Source of the DNA: an uncultured Carnobacterium sp.
GTDB lineage: Bacteria > Bacillota > Bacilli > Lactobacillales > Aerococcaceae
Direction of reading: 5' to 3'
Length of the DNA: 5,599 nucleotides
Assembly (NCBI GenBank): GCA_905371865.1
Contig: CAJPNA010000100.1
Location: 1-5,599, forward strand
The translations under genes were made by a program, and so were the position numbers. Numbering within the stretch: position 1 is the first letter of the stretch; each line of letters starts with the position of its first letter. Below, in pieces: positions 4,449-5,599 of this stretch. Under the pieces are notes generated by a model that worked only from the letters and a program-made list of their open reading frames with translations, ran no database searches and had not been told where the DNA came from.

Positions 4449-5599
4449 ATGGTATTAAATAAAGCTGGACGTGACATTCCACAAGAATATGCAGATCAAT
4501 ATGGGGTATACGAAGGTGAGTTAGCTCGCATTAAACCTTATGAAGCAGCTAGCCGTAAAATCAAACCTGTTGAACCTCGTCAAGAAAAATTATTAGGTAG
4601 CATTCGTGAAGCTATTGAAAAAACTGGCTTAAAAGATGGCATGACAATTTCATTCCACCACCACTTCCGTGAAGGAGACTATGTGATTAACATGGTTATG
4701 GATGAAATTGCGAAAATGGGGATTAAAAACCTATCTATCGCGCCTTCTTCAATCGCGAACGTACACGAACCATTAATCGAACACATCAAAAATGGTGTCA
4801 TTACAAACATCACTTCATCAGGTTTACGTGATAAACTAGGGGCTGCAATCTCTAGCGGTATCATGGAAAACCCAGTTGTGATTCGTTCACACGGTGGACG
4901 TGCTCGTGCAATTACTGCAGGGGACATCCATATCGACGTTGCCTTCCTCGGAGCTCCAAGTTCTGACGAGTACGGTAACATCAACGGTACAAAAGGAAAA
5001 GCAACTTGCGGTTCTTTAGGATACGCAATGATCGACGCTAAATACGCTGACCAAGTAGTTGCGATTACAGATAGCCTGGTCCCATATCCAAACACTCCAA
5101 TCAGCATTCCACAAACAGACGTGGACTACGTGGTTGTAGTAGATGAAATCGGGGATCCTAAAGGGATTGCTAAAGGGGCAACTCGTTTCACGAAAAATCC
5201 TAAAGAATTATTAATCGCAGAATACGCTTCTAAAGTAATCACTGGTTCTCCATATTACAAAGAAGGATTCTCATTCCAAACGGGTACAGGTGGAGCTTCT
5301 CTTGCTGCAACTCGTTTCATCCGTGAAGCAATGATTAAAGATGGCATTAAAGCAAGCTTTGTACTTGGTGGGATTACAAACTCAATGTGCGAATTGTTAG
5401 AAGAAGGTTTAGTTGAGAAAGTCATCGACGTTCAAGATTTTGACCACCCATCAGCAATCTCACTAGCAAATAACGCAGACCACTATGAAATCGACGCAAG
5501 CATGTACGCAAACCCATTATCTAAAGGTTCTGTTATCAACCGTCTAGACGTTGCAATTCTTTCTGCTTTAGAAGTAGATACAGACTTCAACGTAAACGT
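4449..5599 (+). CDS. citF: Citrate lyase alpha subunit CitF (3' end outside window)
   Basis: CitF is the citrate:acetyl-ACP transferase: it swaps the acetyl group on CitD for citrate, releasing acetate and forming citryl-ACP for CitE. The frame is open from the ATG at 4449 to the window end, giving 383 codons plus 2 bases of a protein usually about 510 residues long, so it is truncated by the window and not broken. It starts MVLNKAGRDIP and shows MTISFHHHFREGDYV (65-79), RSHGGRARAITAGDIHIDVA (146-165), FLGAPSSDEYGNING (166-180) and the CoA-transferase-like loop FQTGTGGASLA (276-286), typical of CitF. It is the third member of the translationally linked citD-citE-citF block. Codon use matches citE. 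Confidence 0.96.
   Translation, partial: MVLNKAGRDIPQEYADQYGVYEGELARIKPYEAASRKIKPVEPRQEKLLGSIREAIEKTGLKDGMTISFHHHFREGDYVINMVMDEIAKMGIKNLSIAPSSIANVHEPLIEHIKNGVITNITSSGLRDKLGAAISSGIMENPVVIRSHGGRARAITAGDIHIDVAFLGAPSSDEYGNINGTKGKATCGSLGYAMIDAKYADQVVAITDSLVPYPNTPISIPQTDVDYVVVVDEIGDPKGIAKGATRFTKNPKELLIAEYASKVITGSPYYKEGFSFQTGTGGASLAATRFIREAMIKDGIKASFVLGGITNSMCELLEEGLVEKVIDVQDFDHPSAISLANNADHYEIDASMYANPLSKGSVINRLDVAILSALEVDTDFNVN

Noticed and set aside
4679..5107. 142-codon open frame on the minus strand inside citF
   Set aside because: It lies wholly opposite a clearly conserved CitF coding region, and its sequence shows no recognisable motif. It is a by-product of citF codon use.
1..5599. Mobile elements, CRISPR arrays, tRNA or rRNA genes, factor-independent terminators
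   Set aside because: I saw no transposase, terminal repeats, spaced repeats, RNA gene or GC stem with a T-tract; apart from the upstream region the window is almost completely coding.

Overview
The window is the 5' part of a citrate-fermentation operon. All genes are on the + strand and tightly packed: gaps are 1-27 bp and one pair overlaps. Moderately low GC, strong AGGAGG-type ribosome binding sites, a GTG start and TTA/CGT/GGT-rich codon use point to a low-GC Gram-positive. The order oadH-oadD-oadB-(small oadG-like)-citC-citD-citE-citF matches the oad-cit operon known from Enterococcus faecalis. A member of Lactobacillales (Enterococcus, Granulicatella or Carnobacterium-like) is therefore likely, but the species cannot be fixed from this sequence.

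Positions 1-163 are non-coding and regulatory. They hold a promoter with a perfect TATAAT -10 (121-126) and a poor -35. A dyad CCCG-N10-CGGG (86-103) lies over the -35 region, a cre-like site (106-119) abuts the -10, and there is an AT-rich palindrome (53-63). This layout suits an activator-dependent, catabolite-repressed promoter. A weak divergent promoter may also be present.

Positions 164-2213 encode parts of a membrane-linked, biotin-dependent oxaloacetate decarboxylase. These are OadH (scaffold subunit), OadD (free-standing biotin carrier, biotinyl Lys96), OadB (Na+-pumping carboxybiotin decarboxylase) and a 43-residue OadG-like membrane peptide. The carboxyltransferase OadA is not in the window and is expected downstream.

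Positions 2226-5599 encode citrate lyase functions. CitC is the ligase that acetylates the lyase prosthetic group. CitD is the acyl carrier protein (prosthetic-group Ser14), CitE is citryl-ACP lyase, and CitF is citrate:acetyl-ACP transferase, cut by the window end after 383 codons. Citrate lyase splits citrate to acetate and oxaloacetate. The decarboxylase then converts oxaloacetate to pyruvate and CO2, consuming a proton and, when OadB is engaged, exporting Na+.

Most of this is a known system. The least described parts are the apparently split gamma subunit (tiny OadG-like anchor plus soluble OadH), the internal tandem duplication in OadH, and the operator layout at the promoter.
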